Of a stretch of 64,000 nucleotides of DNA, positions 25,255-36,643 are shown piece by piece (position 1 is the first letter of the stretch; each line of letters starts with the position of its first letter). Origin of the DNA: Straminergon stramineum (Eukaryota; Streptophyta; Bryopsida; Hypnales; Calliergonaceae); NCBI GenBank assembly GCA_963920665.1, contig OY987265.1:39623001-39687000 (forward strand). The letters run 5' to 3'. Under the pieces are notes generated by a model, which saw only the letters and a list, made by a program, of their open reading frames with translations, had not been told where the DNA came from and made no database searches. Both the position numbers and the translations under genes were made by a program.

Positions 25255-26440
25255 CAAGGGAAAACACTGAAATTTTTTTATTTGTCACATATGATAAAAT
25301 TTGCAAATTTTGAATTCATATTTTCAATTAGTGTCCCCAAGATTAGTCAAGGGAGGTGTACAAGATAAATTAATCAAGCTCAAATTAGGGGGTCTCTTTT
25401 TTACATGCACCCCTAAAATGACTTGGTGGGGACAAGTGAGGGGTTGGTTCACCTTGGCCCACACCACACTACTATTAGGATGATCACCCATTTTCAACCA
25501 CTTAAGCAATTCAGTTTATCTGCAGCATGCAAAAAGTTCAGAAGTTTTTTTCCCCGTATAGAGAAATAGATTTCAGAAGGATTTCTAATTTCCTAGATTT
25601 TTTCCTTTAAAAGCAAAATTATCACAAATTTTTTTCGTAAAGATTCTATTCATCCCATTCTAGATATGTAGGCAAACCTATTTCCAACCATAGAATGATT
25701 CCAAAATCAATGTAAGGCTTCCAATATACATGTTGTGATCATGTAAGGTTTCAATGTACACCTCTTGGACATTTTTGTTGTTCGTGGGGGCCTGCGGTGC
25801 ATGAGCTATTACCTACAATTCATCATATCAGAAATGGAGCAGCCTAAATTATAAGCATGGGAGGCTAATCAGAAATGGGTGACTCCTTTAGTACACATTA
25901 TATGGTGGACCTGCCCAATTTCATTTGCATCCTAATTCTGTCACCCTATATTTGGCCCCAATTTTATTTGTTTAAGCATCCAAATCTATCTAGAAAATAG
26001 TCAAATCTACTCTAGATTCTGACAAAATCAGAGAAGTAATGTCATTAAGGGTATTGTGTCACTCTTTTATTGGTCACTTTGCAAATGCTAATAGATACGT
26101 GAAATGACAGTTTTAGGTTGTTTCTAGGACATTTATGACTCTAGTCTATGAACAATTTTGTCATTTCAGGGTAGACCACTTCAGAAATTCATAAAAATTA
26201 CAATTTTGATCAGAAAATTATAATTCCACTTGGGTTTGACTCATATAACAAGCACACACCTATGAAAAAAAAATTTCCTTCTTGCAATTGGCCTCAACAT
26301 AGCCCCTTTGATTCCTGCCATCCCCCCCCAATTGTCTGTGCGAAGCCACCCGAGCTCTTGCGCAGTTGCACTAATTAAGTTATAGAGTGAGCTCACCAGG
26401 AAGCTCGTGACTCAGTTTTTTCTTCTGGAGCTTTAATTTA
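25255..26440 (+). repeat. Old duplication, right copy, split by about 850 bp
   Basis: See the left copy at 23930-24440. The two homologous parts here are separated by 25410-26290, which has no match in the left copy and no gene. The part next to the ORF at 26576 contains gagctcaccaggaagctcgtgactcag, matching 24405-24431. Confidence 0.45.
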
Positions 26441-26575
26441 CGAACGCTTGCATGTTCCGCTTCTGAGTGGTCCTTTCGACCGGAAGCTTCACCCACTTTT
26501 TTTTGTCGTCAGTCGTGGGGAACGAGTAGGAATTTCACGAGCGCTAGCTGTCGGTAGGCAATAAGAGAGTAGGTT

Positions 26576-26989
26576 GTGGGTGGGTTTGGGGATTGTGCGG
26601 GACGTTATGCACTGGAGGCCATGGGAGGGAAATGGTTGTTTCCGATTTTTGATTCGGAATTGTCTAGACTGCGTGATGGAGATTCGGCTGCTGCTGTCAT
26701 CGTAAATAGGATGCTGTTCTGGTCTGGTTTGGAGTTACATTCGAGGGCAATCGTAGGCAGTGCAAAGGTTTCTTGGGTGGTGGATATCCAACTTGACGAT
26801 TATTTAATTCCAGGTTTCTTGTCAATTTTGGATTCCAAGCTACGCTTGGTGAACGCAATCCAAACATCACTAAATGATTGGTTGGAAGGCGGGCGTCGAT
26901 CGGAAAATAGATCGGAAAATAGATTACTGGTGCAATCGGCAAACACCTGTGCCAAACGCTTCCTCCTGAAGCAACAAGAACCGAATTAA
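26576..26989 (+). CDS. Hypothetical protein, 137 aa, unrecognised
   Basis: An open frame of 138 codons in a GC-richer island that also includes the secreted-protein gene downstream. The translation begins MGGFGDCAGRYALEAMGG and contains a plausible folded segment (VSWVVDIQLDDYLIPGFLSIL) before a polar tail. I know no family for it. Against it: the opposite strand is also open for 130 codons (26697-27089), and no TATA box is obvious near the start. Met16 is an alternative start. It may be an exon, a decayed gene or chance. Confidence 0.3.
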   Translation: MGGFGDCAGRYALEAMGGKWLFPIFDSELSRLRDGDSAAAVIVNRMLFWSGLELHSRAIVGSAKVSWVVDIQLDDYLIPGFLSILDSKLRLVNAIQTSLNDWLEGGRRSENRSENRLLVQSANTCAKRFLLKQQEPN

Positions 26990-27116
26990 TTACCATTGAA
27001 GGAAAATAATTCAAAAACGATAAGTCGTCACCTGAAACGGACGCAAGCCTGGGCCATAGTGGCGCACGATTCTCTCCAGCCCCCGCCAAAGAGTGGCTCT
27101 TCGGAACTGGGGGTCC

Positions 27117-27322
27117 CAGTCACACAGGCAACACCCTCGTGAGCAAAGGCTCCTCGTGAACCAGGTGCTCGGGGTGGTCCTGATGAGTCACACAGCCAAA
27201 CTGAATCCTCGTGAGGAAGAGATTCTCGTGAACGGGTAGACCCATATGAGTCACACGCAAGTTGAAACCTCGTGAGAAGAGAGCTCACCGTGAACTGGTG
27301 GACCCGTCTGAGTCAGGTCGTC
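27117..27322 (+). repeat. Tandem repeat, about three units of 62-67 bp
   Basis: Units begin at agtcacac (27117, 27185 and 27252), with a partial fourth at 27313 (agtcagg). Each contains cctcgtgag, then a cgtgaac motif, then a gtg..gac/cctg block. The repeat ends about 90 bp before the TATA box of the next gene and so lies in its proximal promoter region. Confidence 0.75.
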
Positions 27323-27408
27323 ATTCACGAAGCCATGCATTCACAAGGAGCCCCTGAATTCACGAACTCGCTAGATTTAATAACCATGATAGCCCACAAC
27401 AATGTTCA

Positions 27409-27418
27409 TATATAAATA
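27409..27418 (+). promoter_or_regulatory. TATA box of the secreted-protein gene
   Basis: TATATAAATA lies 39 bp before the ATG at 27457, leaving a very short 5' leader of about 10-15 nt if transcription starts near 27440-27447. Confidence 0.65.
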
Positions 27419-27456
27419 CCCAGCGTGTGGAGGCCAAAAATCAATCTGCTTGCAAC

Positions 27457-27810
27457 ATGGCTACCAGATATATCGTATGTCTCTTTCTCACATTCATTTG
27501 CCTCTGCCTCGTTGTTGAGGTGGAGAGCGGTGATAGCGGACCTACACCACAAACTTCTGGAGGCAGGGGTAGGCGTCGACTATTAGTGAGGGAACACGAG
27601 CCCTTGGACAAAGCTGCGAAGAGACAAATAGTTGTAGCATTCTCATCCATGGGAACCAGCAATGCAGCCATGGAGAAGGGCAAGAAGAACATGGTGGGCA
27701 ACAGAGCCAAGGTTAGAGCCGTTGGGGATTCTATTTCTTCTGGAGATGCAGTCCATATTTCAAACGCAGTGATCTCGTCAACAAGAAAATATGTGTCTGG
27801 TGCAGTATAG
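27457..27810 (+). CDS. Small secreted protein, 117 aa, unknown
   Basis: The start MATRYIVCLFLTFICLCLVV is a classic signal peptide: a basic N-region, then about 15 hydrophobic residues, with probable cleavage after VEVESG or nearby. The mature part begins with a Gly/Pro/Ser stretch followed by a basic RGRRRLLVR motif that could be a processing site. The rest is Ser-rich and has no cysteine, so it is not a defensin or LTP. I chose 27457 over the upstream in-frame ATG (27427) because it gives the signal peptide directly, matches a plant start context (gcaacATGGC) and fits the TATA spacing. The product probably enters the secretory pathway; a role as a secreted peptide precursor is only a guess. 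Family not recognised. Confidence 0.62.
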   Translation: MATRYIVCLFLTFICLCLVVEVESGDSGPTPQTSGGRGRRRLLVREHEPLDKAAKRQIVVAFSSMGTSNAAMEKGKKNMVGNRAKVRAVGDSISSGDAVHISNAVISSTRKYVSGAV

Positions 27811-27999
27811 TAACAAGGTTCTTCATTCAATATTAGGATGAAGCTAAGAGTGCTGTAGGTTGGGTGTTGCATTCTACTTTCAAAATTTTGAGCTTGTTGA
27901 TTGCAGACCTTTTGGTCTATAGATTTTGGAATTGAAGCTAAGGACGAAGTTTGCCTTACAACTTTATATAATTGAACTACTTTTTCATTTTGAATGCTT

Positions 28000-29360
28000 C
28001 TGCTATGACATTGTTTGAATTTAGCATGAATCCTTCCATTCTTCTAGATTTGACCATAAAAGCTTCACATACATCATCAAATTTGCACATATTGAATGGG
28101 CCAAAATTCAATACTTTTGACTTGTAAATAAGCACTCACCCCAACCTACCTGTGCAATTGGGAATGCACTATACGATAGCTGAATGGGAAGACTACAATT
28201 TTCTTAAGCATGCAACACCTCCAGCAGTGTATTCAGCGCTATCAATCACTGCCACGATACCATACCTTCGCAGGTCGGAGATCATAAATTAGGAAGATTG
28301 CAGAAACCTGCGAAGAATGGACAGGAGAGAGCCCTACCAATCTGGAGTCTCCATCCCCCCGCTGTTGCAACTTCTGCCTCTCTCCTGCTTGTCTGCGCAA
28401 TACAAACTCCAAACCCAATCATCCTTCTAATCAAAAGAACCAATTTCACAACACCAAGGTTCTCAAAATCATGTGAAACACATCCAGCCATTGATCCAAT
28501 CCCCTTTTCACCACTGGAGACTCCAAGTACTCATCACCAACGTAGCCCGCCGCAAGAGACGGTTTCTAAAGTTTCCCAAATACGGATGGACAGTGAAACA
28601 ATGACAGCATCTTTCACACCAGCATTCTGGAGCAGTAATCGGTTTCAGTGCAGCATGTCAGAAATTGCAGAGAGTCATGCAAAGAAAGTTTACTTCAGGG
28701 CGCTAATTAGCTCATCATGTAGCTTTACCACCTCCAAACCCTGCTCTCGCACACAACCATGTACCCTTAGAAATGACTTGAACTAAGGCCAAACCATAAT
28801 CACATTAAAACGACAGGCACAAAACTATCAGGGTCGTATGGCAGTGATCTCGAGATGTGCAATTGGGAAAACCTACCGGCCACACAGAGTCTCTTATGTA
28901 CGTAAAAAAAGCAACAGAAATGTTCCTCAGGCGCTCAGTCAAAATCAGGACACGATAAAACCATTTGGGTCCCCAAAAGGGCTGGCCTAATGCACACAGT
29001 TGGCTCCCAACGAATCTCCTTTAAATTCCCGATTCAAAGCCTAACAATATATGCAATCTCCATGGAATCAGAATCTGCGGTGAAATTTAGATTCTCGATA
29101 ATTAACTTTATTTACCAGCTCCTCAAGATGTGCCAATGAAGAATGTCACCTATAGACGTCCATGATCACACCCTGAATCGGCGTACTACAGCTCACAATG
29201 CACAAGTTAGGAGTTTAGGGTTTAGTCCTGGCCTGACACAAGTAACCCAGGTGTTTTTCTATAGCTTCGGTGATGCTTCCGTGATGAAGTAAAACAGGCG
29301 GTGAGTCTCAGAAAAGGATGATTGACAAGTATTAGCTGTGCTGGACTGCTGTTGGGGATA
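28000..29360. other. No confident gene; mixed-composition stretch
   Basis: GC content is higher at 28260-28800 and there is a 162-codon frame on the plus strand (28298-28786), but it is Ser/Pro/Thr-rich without a domain. The minus strand at 28690-28782 looks slightly exon-like (see rejected items). I make no call. Confidence 0.4.
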
Positions 29361-30241
29361 TTAACCCCTGAGCGCCTTGGCCGTGCTTGACGAAGTCCTG
29401 CCAGTTTTGACAGCCTTGAAGGAAAAATGGGCGCCTGAATCGAACACTAAGATCGGAAAGACTTGACCGTTGAATTGAACAGAAGGCTACAGTTCGGATC
29501 TATACTCTAATTTGTGGAGCTTTTCACCGATTGGATCCCGAGAGTATAATAGTCGAAACTGTGTTGACAATTCGGAGAAGGTAGATTTTTGGAGGGGTCC
29601 GGGACTTCGGAAAGCTAGCACAGCCTGAGGACGAGGTCCCTGCCTCTGAAATTTTGCCAAAAGGTGCGAAAGGCAAGTACCTTGGGGTCCACCCAGTTTT
29701 AGACTTTTCTGACATCGGCAAGCCACATTTTACAAGCTTCAAGCAGCAGAGTCATGGCTGCATTCGGGGAATGACACCGGCAGTAGGTACAACACTGACT
29801 TACACGTCGAAGCATATCCCAGAGGTACAGGTACAGGTAAGCCTGCCACCTCAGAGCGGAGTAGTCATATTGCAAAACCACCATGCCCCTCTCACGCACT
29901 GCCTTGCAGAAACAAAGCCGTTGCGGTGCCAAGTAGGACAAACCCCAATGGCGCCAAAGCACCCCTAACAATATGGCACCAGCCCCTGCCAGTGGTCCCG
30001 GTCGCCGAATTTCGGATTTACTCCTAGAAAATGCAATTTCACTATACCTGACATTCTTCCTGGGCCCCCAATTGAATGTATCGCAAGTTTTTCCTCTATC
30101 ACCCCACTCCGTGAAATCATGCCCGTACCCCCCTCCACCCTGTACCATTCTCAAAGCAGTATAGTAACCTAAGCGACCCAGCAAAGTGGAAATAAAATTT
30201 TGGGCGACCCAAATTTCGCCCCTGGGGCGCTCAGGGGTTAA
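29361..30241. mobile_element. GC-rich TTAA-flanked inverted-repeat element
   Basis: Left end TTAACCCCTGAGCGCC and right end GGGCGCTCAGGGGTTAA give a perfect 16-bp inverted repeat with TTAA outermost. The first nine bases (TTAACCCCT) equal those of the AT-rich family, but the rest and the interior differ. The interior has open frames on both strands (161 codons minus at 29699-30184, 104 plus) that look like products of GC-rich non-coding sequence. No transposase motif seen. Confidence 0.72.
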
Positions 30242-31040
30242 TTGTATAGCATGCTGTTAGGGTTTGTTTGCTTTGTAACGTGTAGCTAGTGGCGATTGAA
30301 TAGTGAGTGATTGAATATTGTTTGGCCGTCATCGTATTAGATAATTAACGAACCACTAGACCAAATTATTGATTTGTTCAATTTTGCTATTAAAAGTCAT
30401 AGATTCAACCAGTCGGTAGCACTAGACCCATTCTTTGCTACAAAAATTTAAATTATTGATGTAGATTCACAACGAAGGTGCAGGGTCGATGGATCCTAAA
30501 GTAGGTTTGCCATTACCTTCAATTAGCAACCAACTCTTTGGCATGGTGATTCGTGTCCTCAGCAAGGTTCATTACTTTGATTGCTTTGCGTTAATGTTCA
30601 TTTTTATTCTGTTGGTCGAAAAAACTTCTGTGAGTCATAAGCATGACATAATTTTGTTGATCAAATAGGTCTTCAAACAAATTAATTTAAGCATTCATTT
30701 TTACTTGAGTTGTGTTCATTGACAAATGAAGTGCAAACTTAGATAATAAGTACTAACTGGTTAGAATATGTGTCATGGTGTAGAATCCAAATTTGAGTGG
30801 AAGCAACTTGGCCTTCACAACAAAGTTCTAAAGGCACCCTTGTAAGCAATCATTTCTAGCCTCTTCAAATTCTCGTCTATGGTAGAAATATCAACTCTTG
30901 TTGGTTTAATTCTTCCTAACTCAAACAATTAACCCTGAAACAACGGAGCCTATCATCGAGGTAGTCAGCCATAAATGATTCAATATGTCACCCTTCTTAA
31001 GATAATTCTCAATCTCAAAATGGTTTGAAAATCCGTGCAG

Positions 31041-31471
31041 ATCTGAAAAAATATTAGAAGCTCATCAAGTGCAAATGCAGGTGCAGAAGCATCTGTGCGA
31101 GCAACTGGAGGTCGTATATCAAACCTTTCTTTTATGATGATTTCCTTGCTGGTTTTTGCATGCAGTATACTGCATGCTATCAATGTTTATAGTTCTATAC
31201 TACTAACAGTTAGTAATACGTTTTAGACAATGAATCCACGTCCCATGCAATATTGGAAATGTAGACATTTATGTGCAAAATGAACATCCTCATTAAAATT
31301 GTGTAGGTTGTGACAATAGACTCAAAGGCAACTGCAACTTTGAATTGAGGAGCAGGGTGCCAACCTGCAGAGGATGACAGCATCCCAAGTGAAAGTGGGC
31401 CAAGCATTGGGCATTCCTGTAGAACAAATCGCCAACGATGAATTCTTTGCCCAGGCCAGCAACAGTAACTG
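31041..31471 (+). pseudogene. MYB-CC (PHR1-like) transcription factor fragment
   Basis: Two exon-like pieces. The first (31041-31110) encodes EAHQVQMQVQKHLCEQLE, the coiled-coil LHEQLE motif that defines plant MYB-CC factors, with AG before and GT (gtcgta) after it. The second (31320-31471) follows tgacaatag and continues in phase as TQRQLQL-stop-IEEQGANLQRM, matching the next conserved stretch (QLRIEEQGKYLQ). The stop is TGA at 31341-31343, where the family has Arg, so CGA to TGA is likely. The frame stops again at 31471. The MYB DNA-binding domain is not in the window. PHR1-type proteins control phosphate-starvation genes; this remnant cannot make one. Confidence 0.65.
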
Positions 31472-33078
31472 AGCTGCACCAGCTAGCACAAGCACTCCGT
31501 CAGCAGAACCAGCTCCAACCCACAAATGAACTCGTGTGGAGGTTCCTCACCTTGTAATAGTCTGCCAGATCATGTACAACAATCTAGTACATAACAGCCC
31601 TTTCATACTATCAGCAGCTCCAAATATTGCAGCGGGTTTTCCAGCTCCAAGCCCTGGGACTACAGAATCCATACCTTCAGCTTCATCTCAGCTCGTGACA
31701 GCTTGTAGCACATGTTAAGGTGACGAATGCTTCTATTACCGATTGTTTCTATTTTCTTTTAACTTAGTTGTTTGTTACTCAATTTTATGTGTCTTCCTGA
31801 ATATGTGAATGTAGGGCGTCAATGTTTCTTTGATAAGAGCATGTACGGTATGTTTTCAAAAATTGTTAATGCATACTTTGCAACTTGTAGATCCCTCCCT
31901 CATATTCAGATCCTTATGGAAGCATGTCTTTGGCATCACCTGGGCGAGGTATTCTCCAATGGACCTAGAATCACCGAGTACAGTTGTTACTTGTTTCTAC
32001 AAGGAAAGTAGAAAACTGTGCTTTGTCTTCGCTTCTAAAATAGTGATTTGTCATGTATTTGCTCAAGTACAAGGCCAGAGATTTCTAGATATTGTCAAAA
32101 TTCTAGTTTTTATTGGTTGCATTTATATAACACTCAAGATACGAACCTTGAATTTTTTCCTTGGATTTTTAAGGAAACTTGACAAGATTATTGGCAGAAG
32201 TCTTATCTCTTTAGGATGAACCTAGAGCCATTTCCTTCTCAAGTGAGCCCCTCAACAACCTCCACTGAATTGCAGCTGGAGACTGCACCTATAGCTCTGA
32301 GAGGAACTCCAATAACATCGGATTGGGTTCTCTTCAACGACTTTTGTATTGCTCCTACTTCTGCATTAGAAGTGGTACTGTACCAAAATCTTTAGTTATA
32401 GTGTGGCAGACAAGCCTATTTATTTGATGATGCAATCTATCCTTTAGATAGGATTGAATGTTTGTGTGGAATCCTTCTGGACAATTCTCTATTTTAGCCT
32501 TTGGTATGTTTTGAATTTTGAAGGTGCAAGGCTTTTGATAATTTAGATTGGAAATTACTTGAGGTGAATACCAATGACTTCTATTATTTGTACTATTGTT
32601 ATTATTACTTTTTGAAGCGATATTGATTGAAATGCTTTTTCTTTTTCGATTTTGGAAGGAAGTTTTCGGTTTTATGTCAACCTAGGATTGAGATTTCAAT
32701 ACATGCACTATGCTGAATTTTTTTAATGTTCAATTCTTTCTAGGTGACCCTTTATGGCAAACAAAAGGTGCCATGTTTGTTATATTACTCCCGTGTAGAG
32801 GAGCATGTTGTAGACAACAGCATCCATGTACCCCAGGTTCTACCAACTGGCTCACTCACTATTCAACCTGTGCTTGCATTGAGTCTCCAATTTTTTCTAA
32901 ATCACTTTCACATCTGTCTTGAATCTGAATTGTTTGTTTAAAGTTGACTAAAGTCTAAGAAACATGTAATTACGAGATGCTATTATGTTCTATAGTGATG
33001 TTATTCATAGTTTGCTTCGCTTTGAAAAGAGTTAGTGATTTCCTTACTAGCAAATTTTTATTGAAGACATTCACTGTA

Positions 33079-36000
33079 CACTAGAAGAAAACAATGTTTT
33101 TTCAAATTAGAGAATTTTGCATGTTGATGTCTTGAATGATGTCTTAAAATGTCTACACAAATGTCCAAAATTTTGCGTTGCCTAAGACATGCCAAAAACA
33201 CCCCAAAAGATGTTGGACATCCTTATATTTTTAATCAGACATCCCAAAAAACATGGGTCAACAAAGTTCTGAAAATTCGCTATGTGGCTGCCACCTAAAC
33301 ACCACTTGGACACGGGAAGCCATATAGGATTTTTTTTCATCTATACCCATCTATGACATGGCATTTGATGTGGCATCTGACATGGCAACCTAAAAGAGGT
33401 GATGTGGCATCCAACAAGGTTGATGTGGCATGCCACGTCAGCATATTTTTCTATTGTAGGAGAATTTTATACCATTTTTGAGACATCAATGTAAATGTCC
33501 AAATGTTTCTAAGATGTCTTTTGAGAGGTCAATGTAGATGTTTAAACATTTCCCAAGATGTCTTCGAAGACAATAATTTAGATTACTAGATGCCTTTTGA
33601 GACATCAACTTGAATGTTCAAATGCTTTGGTATGTTAGATTAGGTGTCTACATTTCACCATGCCCACCTCCTAGAACGTTGAAGAAGATACGAATGAATA
33701 AAATGATGTCACCTTGGACATCCATGTAGTATGGGAAATTTTCCACTATTCAACATGGTGTCTACGAAGAGAATCACATGTCTTCCATGACAACCAAGGG
33801 TGAATATACTGTCCTATGTAGCATGGCATACACATTACATATACAATGTTTCATACATAGTACATCATGTATAATACACAACACACCATAACAAATACAT
33901 CATGCATAGTACACCATACATAACACACCGTATATGACAATTATATCACAAGGCTTCCAAGGGCTCCATAAATTGTTTTTGTAGAGGTGTGAAGGCGAGA
34001 TATTTATACAAGTGGGGTAGTAGAGGCATGACAAACCACATGGGACATGTAAAATGCAGGAATTATATTATAAGCACAATTTTAGACCATGTTTAGGCAT
34101 AGTAGATTGATTTTTTTTGGAAAACTTCAAACTTAAAAAAGTTGAGAAAACAAACAAAATTTCATCTTCAAATTTTTTTTTTGAGATTTCAAACATTAGA
34201 TCAAAAGTTATGGACAAATTTTCAAAGAAGGATTGGAAGAACATTTTATTTGACATTTTTTTGATATCCCTCTAAATTTCGTCCATTCTCATTGTGTATG
34301 GTATACATGAAAATATGTTATAGAAAAAATGGTTGTCTTCAAGTGGATTGAATGTTGATTGAATTGTTCAGTTCTATTGTCTTAGTGTCTCTAGAAACAT
34401 CATAGTTGCACAATAACATTATAGACAACATGCGTTTCTTTAGTATGTCGCTATATAGGATGTCCCAACGGCATCTTGGTATTGTTCACAACATTCATGT
34501 TGAGACATTAGTATTTGTGAAATCATGTGCAATATGATTTCAACTACTATGAGCTAAGACAAAGTGTAGGAATGTCCCCTAATTGCTAAGCATTATCATG
34601 AGAGAAGTGAAGCACTTACTTCTACCTAATGCACTAGTTCATGTTCTTATGTAGCTTCTTCCAATGGCTCGGGGAGGTCACTCTATGAAAAACAGAAAAC
34701 CACGTGAGTTAAACTATAGGATACATTTTATTCATTGAAAGAAAAAAATTATAAATGGTTTGGATTTACTTTAGCCTAGATTTAATTCTTGAAACATCAT
34801 TATAAGCAAAATAGAGTATTGAAAAATCTCTTGATTTCAATTGATTTTTAAATTTGTTAAACAACTTGTTATAAATTACAGTGTTAACAAGGTGGGAGTT
34901 TATAATAACAAATTTCATAATTTTGGGGCCTATAAAATGTAAGATGATGAACTTGACACACCTACATCTCCAAATTAAATATTTTAGTGAGTTCAATATG
35001 AAATGTCAATTAGATAATATTGAAATAAGAATTCCAACATGAGGAAATTATTGATCAAAAGGGAAGTCCAAAAGACACAATGTGAAAAAAGAATTTATTC
35101 AAAGAGTTAAAATTGTATTGAAGATGTGCATTTCAAGCTTAGCTTGAAATGCAACAGAAGCCATAGTTGACATCATTCTATTGCAGAGCGATGATGACTT
35201 TGTTTGCTTCCAACCTGTAGCACAAGAGGCAAATCCTATGCGTCAACCACTAGATGATGTTGAAGACCTCAGAGATGCACTAGGCAATAATGCTATGTCG
35301 GAGGATGAAGATTAGCACCTCTTAGTCCTATGCATGTTAGTATGGAAGCACACTAATATCCTAATGGACATGAAAACAATACAGTATATAGTCCATCTAT
35401 ATGTCTCTTGCGGCATGAAGTGTCTCGTAAACACATAGAGCGTCCACAGTGGTGTCCAATGTTCAACAAGATGTCCATTTTACATGAATTGTGATATACA
35501 CTCACTTATATGCAAGACATTTTTTTTTCCACAGATCTAAAAATTTCCCTTTCTTTCATGTTTTTTTTATATATTCCAAAGAAAGTTTCAAGGATTCCTT
35601 ATCTTTACACAATGTAGTCATTGTGTAGTTTGGTCCTTCTTTTTCTAGCCTTATTCTGGTGCCATTCCTCTTTCATGTCCACTTACTTGCGTGTTTCCTT
35701 GTCATTCTACAATCTTCTAGAGTGTGTAGGGTGGGGCATGAGTGCAGTACAATAAGGACATCGATCGGGAGACAGGACTTCTTTGTTGTTGCTATGTTGA
35801 AGACCTCTTCACTGATGCATGCATAAGTTTCTAACTTGAAGTATAAGTAATGTCCTATGATGCTAGACCTATAAGGAAGTTGCCTCACTTGCTCACTTTG
35901 GATAAAAATCCCTAAACAAAGCATGTCTCCTAATGATTGAGATGAAATATGTCATTAGGAGGAAGCCTTGTCAAACTCCCTATTCAAGAAGCGTCTCCCA

Positions 36001-36643
36001 AAACCTTATTATGTCTCTAGAGGTATCTTGGAGAATATCTTTTAGTCTAAAAATATGTCTGCAGAAATGTCATCACTCTCTCACAACATCAGCATTAGCG
36101 TTTTAGTATTAGAGAAGATGTCTCTAAAAACATATTCATGTTTCTGTAGACGTCTATGAAATAAACATTAAATGTGCATTGTGTGGACCCTGGATTCTAA
36201 TGTGGCATGCCATTTCAACATTAGTCTATGCCACGTGGGAATGCCACATCATCATCTAAAATGGTTTTGATTGCCCCTTCACTGCCCATCCCCTTTTTTT
36301 TAGCTCGGGTAGACGTTTTACCCAAAATCAAAGTAGTTTTCTAAAACTTACTTGTAGTAAAAATGGATCAACGAAGTTGATGTGGCAATCAATGTTTTTG
36401 TAGACATATGGGTTTGACATAACCGTGTCCTCATCTATGTCACCAAAAACATCAGATGTCAATAGGAAGACTAACATGTTATGAATGCAATTTTTCACCA
36501 TCATCTACAACATCTACTAAAAGGTACCCTAGACTACAATCCATACTCCAAACATCTAGATGTCCCTCTAGACAAAGTATGTTTTGCCTTGGACATCCTA
36601 TGTTTTGGATCGGACACCAAAAAAACACAAGTTTCTTATAGTG
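33079..36643. mobile_element. CACTA transposon, non-autonomous, 3,565 bp, TSD GTA
   Basis: It begins CACTAGAAGAAAACAATG and ends CACAAGTTTCTTATAGTG, an inverted CACTA-type pair. It is flanked by GTA on both sides (33076-33078 and 36644-36646), the 3-bp duplication typical of the superfamily. Near both ends there are many short subterminal repeats around gatgtc and gacatc. No intact transposase; only a short coding-like remnant (35148-35315). It lies in what was an intron of the PAN2-like gene and also carries half of a foldback repeat at about 34068-34280. Confidence 0.88.
35148..35315 (+). pseudogene. Coding remnant inside the CACTA element
   Basis: The frame reads ATEAIVDIILLQSDDDFV and continues with an acidic tail ending NNAMSEDED before TAG at 35313-35315. 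An in-frame TGA lies just upstream. The acidic composition looks like the C-terminus of a protein gene, perhaps a captured host exon or a leftover of a transposon gene. A perfect palindrome (gcatttcaagct / agcttgaaatgc) lies just before it. Product unknown. Confidence 0.35.

Noticed and set aside
26697..27089. 130-codon minus frame opposite the hypothetical 26576 ORF
   Set aside because: No domain or promoter; probably a shadow, though it lowers confidence in the plus-strand ORF.
28690..28782. Possible terminal exon on the minus strand encoding a 30-residue tail (..GLEVVKLHDELISALK)
   Set aside because: It has a splice-acceptor-like ccttag and a natural-looking end, but no upstream exon could be found and I cannot name a family.
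28298..28786. 162-codon plus-strand frame
   Set aside because: Low-complexity Ser/Thr/Pro composition, no domain, no promoter, and partly open on the other strand too.
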